Notes: a model not told the origin generated them from the letters alone. 64,000 nt of DNA from Trichuris trichiura (GCA_037903355.1 JBAJFE010000025.1:1-64000); one strand, 5' to 3'. Shown: positions 1 to 10,962, counted from the first letter of the stretch. Numbers and translations: made by a program.

Positions 1-102
1 TAAGCCTAAGCCTAAGCCTAAGCCTAAGCCTAAGCCTAAGCCTAAGCCTAAGCCTAAGCCTAAGCCTAAGCCTAAGCCTAAGCCTAAGCCTAAGCCTAAG
101 CC
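1..102. repeat. Telomere, (TAAGCC)17
   Basis: Seventeen uninterrupted TAAGCC units fill the first 102 bases. The reverse complement is the nematode telomere hexamer TTAGGC. The C-rich strand read 5' to 3' into the sequence is the orientation expected at a left chromosome end, so this is a true terminus rather than an interstitial block. There is no degenerate telomere-like transition zone: after the last unit the sequence changes at once to unique DNA. The real telomere is probably longer and was clipped by assembly. Confidence 0.97.
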
Positions 103-3022
103 TTAAAGGTACTACGAGCCAACAACGACAACAACTGCGCAAGCACTGTCTGAACGATGCGAGCAGCACATACCGACTAGTCACAACCGCTCCGCTAGAA
201 ACCAGTTCTCACACGGACCCCTATCCACCTACACGCCCGCACGGAAGGCGAATAAGCTGCGAATGGAAAGGTGCGACCCGTGACACCTACATTACCAAGC
301 AGTTCGCATGCTTCCATAAGAACTGCCACCGCCGCTCTGTATCCACCAAAGGCTACACCGTGCCACACAAACAACAGTCTATCACAGTATGTCGTACTGC
401 CGCCAGATACGACAAACGTACAACTCCGCGCGACATTAAATCTACCAACATCACCAGGAAAAAGCAGCTCTTACCAGAATTTCCTGTAAGCGCAATAGGC
501 CACTGACTGCTGACTCCACCGAACTTGCGAAGTTGTCGTACATTACGCTACTGCAACAATTACACTTCCATCAAGAATGGTTACTCCACTTCGTCCTGCG
601 AAGCTTACAGACGCCGTAGGCCCAATAAGACAATAGAAAAACAATCATTTGAACCTTCCCAACCGTTTCCATAATGCACTGCCCCTACAAAACATGTTCA
701 TCCACACTGGCAATCGTGAACAAACAGTAATATCGCACTAAGAAGACTTTCTCTGGCAGCAAAGTGGCACCGCACATTACAGCCGTCCTACTTAAATTTT
801 CACCGACCGATTACTTCAACAGATTTCAGTAGCACTACACGTCTGCCACTTCAGGCTTAGCTGCACTGACGCATCCAACAAACGAACCGTCCGCTAACCA
901 ACTCGCAAAAAATGAGCGTCACACGCATACAGCCGGTATAAAGAAAATTTTCAAGCAGGGAAAAGATACACCTCCACACCACCGAAACGAACTGTAAAGG
1001 TACACATAATGCAATTTCGATGAAATTAACGAACTAACGCAGTCCGATGAATCACGAAGTACAGGGACTGCCCTAGTAAATTCAATACTAATACGAGAAC
1101 AAACACACACTAGCAAACTTAAAATTTGACGTAGCTAGCGATGCATCATTATTGCGGCAGCATTGAGATCAAACTTTGTCTTTTCAGCAGTTCCAGCACA
1201 ACCACAAACGTCTACTAACCAAAAAAATAATACTTCCGGTAAAACAGCCAGCTAACTAAACCAATTGCAACTAGGCAGCAAAGAAAAACAAACCAACGGC
1301 AACAAAACCTCGCAAACTTAAGAAATGATCTACAATAAACCATGCATTCATTCCTGCAGTCTACAACTTGAACTACCTACATACAATACAAGTGTGGCTC
1401 GCATCCAGCTGCAAACAAGACATCGACATACAGTACTACTGATTAGCAGGTTCACCATGCTTTCACTGTTCACAAAACGGACGAACAGGAATTCCGAATT
1501 ATAGCTTCTCGTGCAACACTCTAACAACTTCTGCTTTAGGATAATTTCTTCGCACGCTATGCTGTTTACGAACGGAATACCTCTTATCAGTTTTCCGTAT
1601 CAGTGACCGCAGCGAGGTTTGCTCTACCGACTGCAGGGAAGACGAAAGCGTATTGCTGAGCAGCAAGGTCGAATAACTGGGTCTGCACAGATGCGCTTAC
1701 TGCAGAAAAGCGCGAGACTGTTTGCGTTACAAAAGTATTTTCGCATTTTTGCTTTGGGTAACCTACATAATCAGTTGCTTTCCTTGCGGACCTGAAACTA
1801 AATAACTTTCACCCACCCCGATTTATACTATTACATGTACATTACGAAAGCATATATTCCGTTTCTACATTTCCCATAGATTACGACTCCCACTTCTTTA
1901 TGCAAAGCAATTCTATCTGCACAGGTCGGCTTTCTGTGCATGCGATTAATAGTGAACTGCTACCGGAATTATACACCACTTCATAATCAACCTCTGCCCG
2001 ATTCATCAGTTACACGCACCGTACTGCAATCACTACGGCTAATCGTATTCGCCTGCACGCTAACAAATGCTCCAGTAAAGAACACGGTGGCACAGTCACA
2101 GACACTTACCAGTACCGTCGGTTCACAAGAAAAGCAATACTTCAGGATCAACTGTCCTATCCTCAACAACGGGTTCTCATTCAGCCAGCCTTGCTAATAC
2201 TCTGTCTACCTGAATGCGTGTACGACACTTAACAGACCTGAACACATTTCCACCGTGCATAAGCGAGCGAATAAATCGCATGACGCAGCTCTCCTACTAG
2301 TATACACGACTTCAGCGACTATTCAACAACCGTTCTCCACCATGCTTGGTAACAACCGAACCACATCACAAACCTAAACTGCATCCCATATGTCAATAGG
2401 CATGTACAACCGCTCAACGTTTTTTCAGTAGTTACAAACTACGAAAAATGCTTTAATTCACCGTGTCAGCGAAATACTTTACCTTCGCTACTCGGCATCA
2501 GCTTCGTCGTTCCTTACTTAAGATATTCAACTTTGTACTGCCTGCACTTTTTCTTGCTTTCTGACATGGTTCAATCTGTAAAAATTTATTTCTTCCAAAT
2601 GGCGAATTGAGCGCACTGCAATTGCGGTTCCTTAGCCGATACTAACACTGTTACGGTAGCAAACGGGAAATGACCACCGAAAGTCTGCTATTCAGGACTT
2701 CTTTCCTCGCATTTGCTGCTGCGCAACTCCTGTTTCCTCTAATATACTTCCTTAGGAATAGAACCGATAAGTGCTTTCAAATTACAACCTCAGCAACCGC
2801 GCCTACTTACTAAGTACCTCTTCCCTTCTATTCCATTTTTGATAATGTTGTACACACGATTTCACTTACGTGAGCCTGTGGCGAAGGGCGAATACTGCAC
2901 CAGACGGTCAGCACAAAATGACCACTTCGGCAGTCGAGTACAACAACTAATACCAGCAATTCAACGGAGGAACGAAAGACTGAGACGACTGACTGGCGCG
3001 CACGCTCTCACTTGGACAGAAG
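103..3022. other. Subtelomeric DNA, no gene seen
   Basis: No reading frame here looks like a protein I recognise; open frames are under 90 codons and lack splice-linked neighbours. I see no satellite, no tandem array and no further telomere block. The stretch at about 1940-2197 is open on both strands, which is typical of chance frames. Confidence 0.5.
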
Positions 3023-3734
3023 AACTTGTCTGTTAGTGCCCACACCTTTCTTGCTTTGGCCGCTCCTATCGCGCCGCCTAGAGTACGCGTGAATAATAGA
3101 AAAGGGCCACTATAAATGCTGTTTGTTCAGCGCATACCAGGAAGGAAGGAATGGAACGGTACGCTTCTATGAGTCGGCGCCTTTATGAGTCGAGGGAAAA
3201 AGTGAGGAATGTTCGACGGAAAAGCCGTATGTACGGGAATATATTACCGGCTGCTATTGTGTGACGAACGGTCGGATGCAATGAGTTGCTCTGAAGTTCC
3301 GTTCGCAAAAACTAAAGGGCACGGCGCTTGTTTGCACTGCACGAGAAGGAATAGAATAACAAGTTTTTATGGGTTGATAGAAGGGTGTCCAGATGGAACA
3401 CATTTCTGCGAACTGCTCTCTACCGAAAGGCCAAGGGCTTTTTAGAAGCACGCCATGCACAGAGACTTTTTAGAAGCATACCGGGCAGGAGGGAATGTAA
3501 AAGCATGCTTTTCATTGGCTCCTATAGAAGAAAGATAACGTCACCGCGTCCTGACTTTGCAATGAAAAATTATCCGCTGACCTGTCAACGCCTTCCCGTT
3601 AGTGACAAATAGGCCCACCGTATTACTTTCCCATGCTACTTATTACCGGTGAACTGTTAATTGGGACAATCTCCTGCCGCATTATCCTCCCGGGCTCCCC
3701 AGGGGCGCCCGAGCGCCCACGTTGAGAAACACTG
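3023..3734 (+). mobile_element. Non-autonomous hAT element, copy A (one end missing)
   Basis: This segment is the inverted near-copy of the element at 5798-6621. They align from about 3024 (matching about 6524 in the other copy) to 3734. The right end carries the terminal sequence GTTGAGAAACACTG (3721-3734), whose complement matches the intact left terminus of the other copy. The outer roughly 95 bp of the other end, including its terminal repeat and the GC-rich zone, are absent, so this copy is truncated. It contains a TATAAA box near 3111 and two overlapping frames (3209-3445 and 3385-3612) that are also open in the other copy; I do not recognise them. No transposase is present. Confidence 0.75.
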
Positions 3735-4883
3735 GTCTAACAGTTTTCATCTTCAAACTACCGTGGCATACCTTATGCTTCTTTTTTAATAGGTACGATG
3801 ACATCTGGGTACCAGTTAATTACGAAGAGAAATCTCCAATTGTTCATTATCAAAAAGCTACCTCTTTGGCCAATGCAAAGCTAACATATAGTATTTCAGA
3901 AAGTTGAGACTTTTTAGGCTTCTCGCAGCTTTGTTCTATAAATGCTCTGTCCCTTCATACCTAACTAAAGAGGCACTAGAGCACACCATTTCTCAAGCGA
4001 TCTACAATTTTGTATCTTCTCATGAAAGAAAATTGCATTACATTAGGTCTTAGCCTATGACGAACTACTCAGTCAACACAAATTTATCCTCTATCATCAA
4101 GCTTTTCGCCCAACAACACATGAGAAACGAAAGGACAGCGAGTGTCACAACTGGACAACAACTCTCAAGCTGTGAACCGAACACGCGCGCATACATTTGC
4201 ACGCAGAAAGCGTGAATAACAAGCGACCATATCAAGTTGCGAAAGTCGAAGGGAAACATAAACACCACTTCGCAGAATTGAAGCCAATAAGTAGCATTTA
4301 AGACGTCAAACAAGCAATAGATCTTCTGAAATATCGTTTTTCCTCAAGGTGAGAAGGCACGCTGGCAGCTGCAGAGGCACACAAACAAACCAGACTGTCT
4401 GCCATGTCATACAGTTCCCTCCGCGAAACAGCGTTAAGACAAACCCTTAACGAGATGATCACGAGCAAATAAGGGCAACTTTAGTCCATCTCGGCTACAT
4501 CCCTTCCGCGCTGGCAGTCGGCAAATGCAGTACGAACAACAGCACGACTGCAGCTGCATACTCCCATTTATTCACTGTGTACTAAGATGAGCTTGCATAG
4601 ACACGCTGAACTGACAGCTCGCTCTCTAATCAAGGAAAATCTCACTTACGTCGCATGAAACACAATCTTCACTCCCAGCTGTGCATTACAACTGGACAAT
4701 GGCGTTAGAAGAAAATGTTCAAAACTGTTCGTTTAGAATTCCATAAAATCGTTGAAACAGCATAAAGTATTATCCTTTCTAACTGTTCCACGGTGTGCAT
4801 GACTGATCTTTCTGTGTTTCCATTTCAGCAATTTACTGAATGATGCACAATGCACAGAATTAAAATGCAGTTCGAGTCCTACC
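3735..4883. other. Intergenic, no gene seen
   Basis: Sequence between the truncated hAT copy and the copia 5' LTR. No supportable coding region, RNA gene or repeat. The last five bases (4879-4883, CTACC) are the likely left target-site duplication of the copia element (right copy CTATC at 9485-9489). Confidence 0.45.
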
Positions 4884-5068
4884 TGTTGAGAGTAGCGCTG
4901 TCTACCTCACCAATTAGTTTTGCCGATGAAACACGCTGTTTCACTTTCATACATTACTGTTGCAATTAGCACTGTAGCTGGTGTCCTCCCTTGCGTTGTT
5001 CGCTCTTACTTTTCCTTTTTTTTGTTTTTACTCGCGTTGATGCATCAAACAGGAATAAATATCCAACA
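4884..5068 (+). repeat. Copia 5' LTR
   Basis: Begins TGTTGAG and ends CCAACA, with the usual TG...CA termini. It pairs with 9300-9484 over the same 185-bp length with about 13 substitutions and no obvious indel. The interior has a T-rich run near 5010-5030 and an AATAAA signal at 5054-5059 close to the right border. Confidence 0.93.
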
Positions 5069-5100
5069 GGTTACGGGCCCAGCACGCTTCCTCTGCGCCA
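5069..5100 (+). other. Primer-binding site, complementary to the 5' half of initiator tRNA-Met
   Basis: Directly after the LTR the sequence GGTTACGGGCCCAGCACG and what follows read as the complement of the initiator tRNA-Met anticodon loop, anticodon stem and part of the D arm, about 30 of 32 positions by my recollection of metazoan tRNA-Met(i). Drosophila copia is known to prime from a 5' tRNA-Met(i) half through the GGTTATGGGCCCAG-type site; this element uses the same strategy with one change in the core (C for T at 5074). The match runs well beyond the roughly 15 nt usually cited. Confidence 0.8.
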
Positions 5101-5160
5101 GCGTCGGCAAGTCGTTCAACTGAAGCAGCGTCCTCAACTAGTTCTTTCTATTGATGAAGC

Positions 5161-5797
5161 ATGGGCACTGACACCGACCAAGCGAAGTTGCTGATCACAA
5201 AGTTGAATGGTTCCAACTACGACAGATGGAAGTTGAAGATGAAAGTCCTATTGATGAGAGACGGCCTCTGGGATGTTGTAAACGATGTTAAACCGGAACC
5301 AACACCACGCGGCTGGCATCAACGCGAAAGCAAGACAATTGCTGCAATTTGTCTTTCAGTTGAAGATGATCAATTCCTTCATTTTACGCAGCTTGAAACT
5401 GCTCGAGAAATGTGGCAGGCGTTCCAACGTTTGCATGAGCGATCGTCAATTGGCAATCGACTATACTTGAAACGTAAGTCCTACAGCATGACGTTTACCC
5501 ACGGTACGATGCAATCACATCTTAACGCGACGTTGAAAATAGTTGCTCAGTTGCGAGGAATGGGCAAAAACATTGAAGATGACGACCTAGTTGCTGTCAT
5601 GCTCTGCAGCCTCCCGGATTCCTACTCTGCGTTAATTACGGCACTGGAAGGAAGGAACGAAGCTGACTTGACTGTTGAGTACGTCACCGGAAAGCTCTTA
5701 GACGAATATCAGCGTCGTATAAAGAATAGTCGTAACCAGAACAGCAGCGAAACAAAGCTAAAATCAATAGCACGATACGAGCATACACAGGCTAAGC
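5161..5797 (+). pseudogene. gag: Copia gag, N-terminal part
   Basis: Opens at ATG 5161 and encodes about 210 residues of copia-type Gag before running into the hAT insertion at 5798; the frame stays open by chance to 5853. The copia/UBN2-type gag start is visible as KLNGSNYDRWKLKMKVLL near residues 12-30, followed by LWDVV and the W..F..LHERS segment near residues 80-95. The protein would form the capsid shell. The C-terminal nucleocapsid part lies beyond the insertion at about 6670, in a shifted frame, so no complete Gag can be made. Confidence 0.85.
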
Positions 5798-6621
5798 CAG
5801 TGTTTCTCAACGTGGGCCCTGGGGCCTCCCTGGGGGACCCTGACAGATTTTAGGGGACCCTGGATGATAATGCGGCAGGACATTGTCCCAATTAACAGTT
5901 CACCGGTAATAAGTAGCATAGGAAAGTAATACGGTGGGCCTATTTGTCACTAACGGGAAGGCGTTGACAGGTCAGCGGATAATTTTTCATTGCAAAGTCA
6001 GGACGCGGTGACGTTATCTTTCTTCTATAGGAGCCAATGAAAAGCATGCTTTTACATTCCCTCCTGCCCGGTGTGCGTCTAAAAAGTCTCTGTGCATGGC
6101 GTGCTTCTAAAAAGCCCTTGACCTTTCGGTAGGGAGCAGTTCGCAGAAATGTGTTCCATCTGGACACCCTTCTATCAACCCATAAAAACTTGTTATTCTA
6201 TTCCTTCTCGTGCAGTGCAAACAAGCGCCGTGCCCTTTAGTTTTTGCGAACGGAACTTCAGAGCAACTCATTCCATGCCACCGTTCGTCACACAATAGCA
6301 GCCGGTAATATATTCCCGTACATACGGCTTTTCCGTCGAACATTCCTCACTTTTTCCCTCGACTCATAAAGGCACCGACTCATAGAAGCGTACCCTACCA
6401 TTCCTTCCTCCCTGGTATGCGCTGAACAAACAGCATTTATAGTGGTCCTTTTCTATTATTCACGCGGACTGTAGGCTGCGCGACAGGAGCGGCCAAAGCA
6501 AGAAACCTGTCGGCACTAACAGACAAGGGGGCCATCTGGGGGCCCTGGCGAATCCAGGGGGCCCTGGTGGGCCCTGAAAAAGCCCTCGGGGCCCTGGGGC
6601 AAAAAAGGTTGAGAAACTATG
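5798..6621 (-). mobile_element. Non-autonomous hAT element, copy B, inserted in copia gag
   Basis: An 824-bp element with terminal inverted repeats CAGTGTTTCTCAAC (5798-5811) and GTTGAGAAACTATG (6608-6621), flanked by a perfect 8-bp target duplication GGCTAAGC (5790-5797 and 6622-6629). The 8-bp duplication and CA(G)...CTCAAC termini are hAT hallmarks. Both ends carry subterminal GGGCCC/CCCTGG-rich repeats. No transposase is encoded, so it moved in trans. Two frames (minus strand, 5940-6167 and 6107-6343) are also open in copy A at 3023-3734. Because it sits in copia, it inserted after the retrotransposon did. Confidence 0.93.
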
Positions 6622-6629
6622 GGCTAAGC

Positions 6630-8126
6630 CAAAGAAGACAGCTTGGACTAAACCGACTAAGTCAGAAGGTCAAGCATGCTACTTCTGACTGGAAGAAAGG
6701 CCACATAAAGGCCAATTGCCGTAAGTACAAGCGTCAGTTTGAAAAAGAAGAAAAGGCTAAACATATTCTTCGTGATGAGAAACGTCATAATGAGACACGT
6801 GATGTCAACGTAGTGGCACATGCAGTCTGTCATCTTTCTTTTGCTGCGCATGAAAGAACATGCAAAACATGTAGAGGTCAGCGGTATGTAGACTCAGGAG
6901 CTACAAGTCACATGACCAGTGACAAACACTTCTTTACGTCTTTGCAACCAACGAAAGCGACTGTTTATCTTGCTGATAGCCATCCAGCTCAATCTGAAGG
7001 TATTGGTGAAGGATGGCTGTTTTGCATAAGGCCAACTGGTACGCCGTATACACCTCAACAAAATGGAGTTGCAGAAAGAAAGAATCGTGCCCTAGTAGAA
7101 ATGGCAAAATGCATGTTGGTCGATGCCAAATTGCCTGAACGTTTATGAGGTGAAGCTGTTTGTACTGCAGCTTATCTGCAGAATCGTCTTCCAAGTCGAA
7201 ATGTTCTGAAGACGCCATTTGAACTTTGGACCGACAACAAGCCAAGTCTCAATCATATAAAGATCCTTGGGTTTAAAGCATACTCACTTGTGCCTCAGCA
7301 GAAGCGCAAGAAATGGGATGACAGAGCCGTTCAAGGAGTTCTCGTTGGATATGACAACGCTACGAAAGGTTACAGACTGCTAGATCCTACGAGCAACAAG
7401 GTATGGATAAGCCGTTCAGTAAAAATTGTCCAAGAAGATCGACAGTATGCACGGGCTACAGAACAAGAAACAGCGACTTCAGAAGGCGCAATTAGTCTAA
7501 TGCAAGAAGGGGAGATCGATGGGTCGATCGACCCATCTAAACGTGCCACTCAGGTAAACGTGCAAGATACCTTTGGGTCATCGTGGCATGAACCACAGTC
7601 AGAAAGTGATACAGACGCAAGCACAAACGAAAAATTATCACTTCAAGGACCGCGAAGATCTCAGCGAATTAACAAAGGCATTCCACCTCGAAAGCTTAGT
7701 TATAAGGTGCAGGTTGACAAAGCAAACGAGCCATCTTCATGGGAAGAAATCCTAAGTTTGCTACCTAATGAACGGGGCAAATGGATGGCAGCGGCTAAAG
7801 AAGAACTGACATCGCTAAGGAATCGAGAAGTCTGGGAACTAGTTAACTTACCCGCTGGAGGCAAGGTAATATCATCGAAATGGGTATTCAAATTAAAGAG
7901 AAATCCAGATGGCGCAATCGATACATATAAAGCAAGGCTGGTAGCACGTGGATTCTCGCAGGGCTACGGTGAAGAATACGATGAAACTTTTGCACCTGTA
8001 GTCAGACATGAAACCATTCGAACGCTACTTAGCATAGCAGCCACACGTTTTCTGCATGTTCGTCATTTTGACGTAAAATGTGCGTTCCTCAACGGTGAAA
8101 TTCAAGAAGAATTGTACATGCAATAG
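6630..8126 (+). pseudogene. pol: Copia pol 5' part: nucleocapsid, protease, integrase remnant, start of RT
   Basis: Continues gag-pol right of the hAT element. A CCHC zinc knuckle sits at about 6674-6718 but is broken by a one-base shift near 6686. The protease active-site motif DSGATSHM lies at about 6891-6914. Soon after, the frame jumps from a protease-like stretch to GTPYTPQQNGVAERKN (about 7038-7085), the end of the integrase core, so the zinc-binding region and most catalytic acidic residues are deleted. A TGA near 7146 interrupts the integrase C-terminus, which then continues to GVLVGYD and the linker. Reverse transcriptase begins at about 7720 (SKWVFKLKRNPDG, ARLVARGFSQ) and is halted by TAG at 8124. 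Confidence 0.9.
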
Positions 8127-9277
8127 CCGCCAGGTTTTGAAGAGCCAGGAAAAGAAGATTTGGTATTACGATTGAAACGCACTATTTATGGCCTGAAACA
8201 ATCAGCACGAGCGTGGAACAAGAAAGCCACAAAAACGCTTGCACCCTCGGTTTCCAGCGCGCAAAAGCAGACTTATGTTTGTACACAAGAAAGGAATCCA
8301 GCAGCAGTACAACGTACGTACTACTGTATGTTGACGACTTACTTGATGCTGGAGAAACTGAAGCCATTACGCGAAATGTTGGTGCACAACTAAATAAATA
8401 TTTTGTCATCAAGGATCTCGGAAAAGTTTCACACTATCTGCGAATGCAGATAGAGCGCAAAAAGGATGATTCGTTTCTATTGCATCAGTCTGGCAAAATA
8501 GAGCAATAGCTCGAAAGGTTACGCATTTCAGAAGCAAAGCCGATGGGAACACCTATGGAAACCGGCTATTTATCAACTACGAATGAATCCAGTGATCCTT
8601 TACCGAATAGCGTCAGGTATCGACAAGTTATTGGGTCACTGTTGTACATAGCCACAGTTAGCCGACCAGACATAGCTTTAGCAGTGGGTTTCCTGTGCCG
8701 CCGTGTAGAGTCGCCTACAGAGTATGATTGGAAGTCTGTCAAACGAGTGCTACGTTATTTGGCAGGCACCAAGGACATGAAGCTATATTTCAGTGCGATG
8801 AGCAAGCCTGTATTGCAAGGATACGTTGATGCCCATTGGGCAGGAGATAAAACTGATCGGAAATCAACCAGTGCATATCTGTTTCAGCTCGGTGAGACAA
8901 TCATTTCTTGGTCTACTAAGAAGCAAAAGATTGTTGCTGTATCTTCTACTGAAGCCCAGTATGTTGCAATGGCAGAAGCTTGTAAAGAATTGTTGTGGTT
9001 AAGGCAACTACTTGAAGACTTTCGTATCCCTCAAACAAAAGCCACGACTATGTTTGAAGATAACCACGGATGCACTCGCCTCGTCGAATCAGATTGCCTT
9101 AATGATAGGACGAAGCAGATAAGCGTGAAACATCATCTGCTGAAAGATTTACGGGAAGGAAATATCCTTGAAGTCAAATACTGTCCGTCTCATCTAATGA
9201 TGGCTGACGCACTGACGAAACCTATGTCTAAGGAACGGCTGAACAGATTTGTACTACACTTGCGTCTGGCGAATTGA
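8127..9277 (+). pseudogene. pol: Copia pol 3' part: reverse transcriptase and RNase H
   Basis: Continues from the TAG at 8124-8126 with the RT motif TIYGLKQSARAWN (about 8181-8220), a frameshift near 8230, the catalytic YVDD box at about 8326-8337, then a TAG at 8507 and an open stretch 8543-9277. The last contains the copia RT thumb/RNase H region (GSLLYIATVSRPDIA, KSTSAYLFQLG, STEAQYVAMAEA) and ends ADALTKPM. Three or more disabling changes show it is inactive. Codon pattern and reading order are continuous with the upstream pol piece. Confidence 0.92.
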
Positions 9278-9287
9278 GAATGAAGAC

Positions 9288-9299
9288 AGCGAGAAGGGG
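9288..9299 (+). other. Copia polypurine tract
   Basis: AGCGAGAAGGGG immediately precedes the 3' LTR, the position where plus-strand DNA synthesis is primed in LTR elements. It is purine-only except for one C. Confidence 0.75.
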
Positions 9300-9484
9300 T
9301 GTTGGCAGTAGCGCTGTCTACATCACCAATTAGTTTTGCTGATGAAACACCCTGTTTCACTTTCATACATTACTATTGCAATTAGTACTGCAGCTTGTGT
9401 CCTCTCTTCCGTTTTTCGCTCTTACTTTTCCTTTTTTTTGTTTTTACTCGCGTTGATGCATCCAACAGGAATAAATATCCAACA
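9300..9484 (+). repeat. Copia 3' LTR
   Basis: 185 bp from TGTTGG to CCAACA, pairing with 4884-5068. Flanked on the right by CTATC (9485-9489), matching four of five bases of the left flank CTACC. The two LTRs have accumulated about 13 differences. Confidence 0.93.
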
Positions 9485-9792
9485 CTATCATTACAGCTGA
9501 CCACGCTCGTCACGAGGTAACAACTATAGAATGGTCCAACGTGTTTGCAGTCGAATGAGGACGCGCGGCCTCAGCTAAGACCAATACAACTGGCACAGAA
9601 GCAAAACGGCACTCTGCAATAGCGTCGCCACAAAAATCATGTGCGGGCACTGATGTGCACGCTCAAAGACGCAACCTTTCTTTCTAACTTAGAAGGTATT
9701 TTGTTCTTCTGCTGCCTAGGCGTTGTTCCACTCAAGTGAAAGTTGTGAGGTCACGAAAAAACGCTCAACAACTTTCGAATAACAGCACCTAC

Positions 9793-10056
9793 ATGTCTGC
9801 TACCGGTATTGTATCGCGCTACATACACCTTCACTTCCACATCATCCTCCCCTGGAACGGAATAAAGCACCGATGGGGAACGTCTGTCCCGCGAGCCGGA
9901 TACAGCCGCTAAGGTCATTCCTTCCGGCCCGTGATACCATTCCGTCCCACCCGTTAATTTCAAAATATGTAAAAATAATGCAAGCTGTGCTTTCCGATTC
10001 AGCATTCTGTACGACCCGCGAATGATGGCCCGAGCCAGCAAAAACATTCCTCCTCC
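9793..10056 (-). CDS. Possible isolated internal exon, unrecognised protein
   Basis: On the minus strand an 88-codon open stretch is bounded by a plausible acceptor (TTATTCCAG before 10056) and donor (GTAGGTGC at 9792-9785). The peptide (for example LLARAIIRGSYRMLNRKAQ, then LALFLHILKLTGGTEWYHG) has mixed, protein-like composition, but I do not recognise a family and can find no linked exon. The Tigger-like element begins about 95 bp to the right, on the upstream side for this strand, so an original gene could have been separated from its 5' exons by transposon insertion. It may also be chance. Confidence 0.3.
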
Positions 10057-10962
10057 CTGGAATAAGACGTCCATCACAAGTTGGCACTAGCGAACAAGAG
10101 GTGTCCTAACTAAAACGTAAGTATGGCGGCGTTCAATTTTTTCTAAAACACAGTTAAACCTCCGTAACGTTGACCACTCAAGGGACTTGGCAACCCTGGT
10201 CAACTCAGCGAGGTAACGGGTACAGGAAGCCCAGCTGAACAGATTAGCATCTGTACGCAAATTTTTCTGTTTGCACAGCATCTATCGGAGGTCTATTAAA
10301 TGGCGAGGTGCATCAAAATTACGCTATTGTAAAATCATGCATACAGCTTTTCAGGAGCTGGAGTGCTTCCTGAAAAAGGTGACAATTCTAGTGTGCTGCT
10401 TGCTCTTACTACAAAACATAAGCGGTAAATGCGGCTTTCGCGCTAGCTACCCCGCTCAGGATATCTGCTAATTTTTCACCAGCAACACACCTCGGCTGCG
10501 GTAACATGCTCTGACGTTCTCTTGCTTCAGCTCTTGCGCCATTTCCGTCTCGTTGTCATTTTCCTCCTCCGCGTCGTCTCCTGCGCTACTTGCTTCTACC
10601 GCTAGTATACATTGGAAGACTGCTTGTGGGTCGGGGTCGGCAGAAGTGGCCGCCCCATCATCTACTGCAACGAAATCTTCAAAATCTACTCCTTCAGTCT
10701 CTGCCCCGCGAGTCAGACTACCGCATCGAAGCTGGACATCATCGTCTTGTTCTCTGACGAATACAGCTCTCCTCAAGCATTTCCTTATTGCCTCCGGTTG
10801 GACCTTATTCCAGCAAAAGCTGATCCAGACTGCGGCACCCAAAGCATTAATGAACGCAGCAGTCGAAGTCGCTCCCACAGATGAACTGGTGCCTTCTGCT
10901 TTGCTACACAAGCTAGATCCTGTATTTTGCTTTATGTGTCTTAATTGCTCCTTCATCTAGAG

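Larger units (their letters stand above)
4884..9484 (+). mobile_element. Ty1/copia LTR retrotransposon, decayed, split by a hAT insertion
   Basis: A complete LTR-to-LTR element: 185-bp LTRs, a tRNA-Met(i)-type primer-binding site, a copia-type gag, a zinc knuckle and protease, an integrase remnant, reverse transcriptase, RNase H and a polypurine tract, in Ty1/copia order (integrase before reverse transcriptase). It is flanked by CTACC/CTATC, an imperfect 5-bp target duplication. It is dead: gag is interrupted by an 824-bp hAT element at 5798-6621, most of the integrase catalytic core is deleted, and pol carries in-frame stops near 7146, 8124 and 8507 and frameshifts near 6686 and 8230. The LTRs differ at about 13 of 185 positions (about 7%), so the insertion is old. 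Confidence 0.95.

Noticed and set aside
10553..10960. Plus-strand 135-codon frame
   Set aside because: It is the antisense shadow of the Tigger transposase C-terminal piece on the minus strand, which has recognisable motifs.
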